Shown: in pieces, positions 63,145 to 64,000 of the stretch
Position numbering within the stretch: position 1 is the stretch's first letter
Layout: every line of letters begins with the position of its first letter
Assembly (NCBI GenBank): GCA_963721075.1
Contig: CAVRHV010000014.1
Span: 1 to 64,000, forward strand
DNA from: DATFVA01 sp963721075
Lineage (GTDB): Bacteria; Bacteroidota; Ignavibacteria; Ignavibacteriales; Ignavibacteriaceae
Direction: 5' to 3'
DNA length: 64,000 bases
Notes under the pieces: generated by a model
Databases searched by the model: none
Seen by the model: only the letters and a program-made list of their open reading frames with translations
Told to the model about the DNA's origin: nothing
Translations under genes and position numbers: made by a program

Positions 63145-63912
63145 CTATTGATTTCCCACAGGTAGTGTCAGTTTAAATGGAGTATCCTTGAATATTTCCT
63201 TGGTAATTTGAAAAAATGCATCCTCCCATGTTGAGGTTGTCATTGCGAATGCAAAGTTTGACTGCACAACGGCGCTGCCGCAGTTTATGAAATCATCCTC
63301 GTTATAATCATAAATAATAAAATCTGCCACTGCGCCCAGGAACTCTGTTGTGCCGCCTCCAGTCATATGACCAGCCGTAGTGAATGACCCCCCGGGGGTG
63401 CTGACTGTATTTCCAGGGACATATAACGGTACGCTTGTTGTCTGGTTTCTTGCAAAAGTAATGTTGTTAATGACCAGTATGACATCCGGTTTAATATTAT
63501 ACGATTCCAGTACTTCTTTTTTAGGAACATAAAATTTATATAGTATATTCTTACTTCCCAATCTTTTCTGAATCATAAAATATTTTGTACTATCCAATTG
63601 TGATTGGTAAAGATAAGGGTCTATCTCCTTTCTATACAGATCAATACCCCAGACATATCTATCTATATTTTTAGTCAATCCTTCAACTACTTTATCTTTA
63701 ATTACAGTTTCAGGATCACGCTTATCCTCTTCAAAATCGTCTTCTACATCATCTTTGTTCATTACACTTATAACATCATTCGAAAACGGCATAACAAGAA
63801 TATGTTTTTTAGAGTAACTTTTATTTTTATACTTTGGGTTAATTAAAGTAGTTGAAGCGCTGCAGCCAATAAATAAAATTGCTGCAAATGCAGATATCAC
63901 ATATACTTTCAT
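63145..63912 (-). CDS. Hypothetical lipoprotein
   Basis: The 255-residue protein has a lipoprotein signal (MKVYVISAFAAILFIGC). The mature part starts SASTTLINPKYKNKSYSKKH and ILVMPFSNDV, the start typical of GNA1162-type lipoproteins that assist surface assembly, and ends in DTPFKLTLPVG. A Gly/Thr-rich stretch (SFTTAGHMTGGGTTEFLG) lies near residue 175. No enzyme motif is visible. It is the last gene before the window edge. Confidence 0.65.
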   Translation of the reverse strand: MKVYVISAFAAILFIGCSASTTLINPKYKNKSYSKKHILVMPFSNDVISVMNKDDVEDDFEEDKRDPETVIKDKVVEGLTKNIDRYVWGIDLYRKEIDPYLYQSQLDSTKYFMIQKRLGSKNILYKFYVPKKEVLESYNIKPDVILVINNITFARNQTTSVPLYVPGNTVSTPGGSFTTAGHMTGGGTTEFLGAVADFIIYDYNEDDFINCGSAVVQSNFAFAMTTSTWEDAFFQITKEIFKDTPFKLTLPVGNQ

Positions 63913-64000
63913 ATCATTCCCCGCTAAATGTTAATTTTCTTGAAAAATATATGGTCTTAATAACGATCTTGTTTCTGATGAACTTCGCAGATCCCTGATA

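Noticed and set aside
1..64000. tRNA, rRNA or known riboswitch genes
   Set aside because: I looked for them in intergenic regions but recognised none; a covariance-model scan would be needed to exclude small RNAs.

Overview
The window reads as a chromosomal segment from a member of the Ignavibacteria (Bacteroidota/Chlorobiota lineage), probably from a metagenome or draft assembly. Evidence: a secreted propeller protein (10680-12830) ends in the PNPFNP-type Por/T9SS sorting domain typical of Ignavibacteria; one promoter (42655-42685) fits the Bacteroidota TTG-N20-TAnnTTTG pattern; DUF4412, DUF6150 and archaeal-type GatDE genes are present. Most of the window looks moderately AT-rich (around 40-45% GC by eye). 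The first 3 kb are clearly more AT-rich, and 3.2-4.1 kb and 5.6-8.0 kb are more GC-rich.

Region by region. 1-8.3 kb is an accessory, defence-like island. It holds a methyltransferase-specificity-histidine-kinase fusion (cut by the window edge) with a partner response regulator, an ARPP-1 protein, a Fic protein on a cassette bracketed by perfect 44-bp direct repeats, a WYL regulator, and a Cas4-like/DEDD exonuclease fusion (DUF2779). 8.3-13.4 kb holds envelope and secreted proteins. 13.5-16.9 kb encodes GatD and GatE, the tRNA-dependent glutaminyl amidotransferase normally considered archaeal. 17-19 kb holds a ParE/Phd toxin-antitoxin pair and a C1 cysteine peptidase. 19.2-23.1 kb is an acyl-CoA dehydrogenase/ETF operon.

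24.1-31.4 kb is a seven-gene minus-strand operon: a membrane-anchored GcvH-like protein, a 4Fe-4S ferredoxin, an NrfD/HybB membrane subunit, a soluble GcvH-like protein, a histidine kinase with c-type haem motifs, a sigma-54-dependent response regulator and an archaemetzincin. A well-formed sigma-54 promoter (31139-31152) and three upstream GTTGA-N5-TCAAY palindromes precede it, and a fourth palindrome lies just before the kinase gene. This suggests a haem- or redox-sensing, self-controlled quinone electron-transfer module. 31.4-32.4 kb encodes copper chaperones (PCuAC, SCO) for a terminal oxidase.

32.7-42.1 kb is mixed metabolism and signalling (DUF2156, PLP decarboxylase, TPR/propeller protein, multi-PAS kinase, dodecin, OsmC, VOC, 3-hydroxyisobutyrate-dehydrogenase-like). 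42.7-48.4 kb is a TetR-controlled LolA-like/FtsX/FtsX/LolD/outer-membrane-barrel transport cassette. 48.5-54.4 kb has a GNAT-nitrilase fusion and a three-gene operon pairing a large coiled-coil ATPase with an MscS channel. 54.4-64 kb has lipoproteins, an OmpR-type two-component system, a TPR protein, an isochorismatase-like hydrolase, a divergent C39-like peptidase/ATP-grasp pair and a zinc-ribbon protein.

Seven genes between 28.5 and 59.0 kb (NrfD, PLP decarboxylase, TPR/propeller, PAS kinase, TetR, outer-membrane barrel, TPR protein) are each split by single-base shifts, often near homopolymers. The protein reads on coherently in the next frame, so these are more likely sequence errors than true pseudogenes. 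No rRNA, tRNA, CRISPR array or insertion sequence was recognised.
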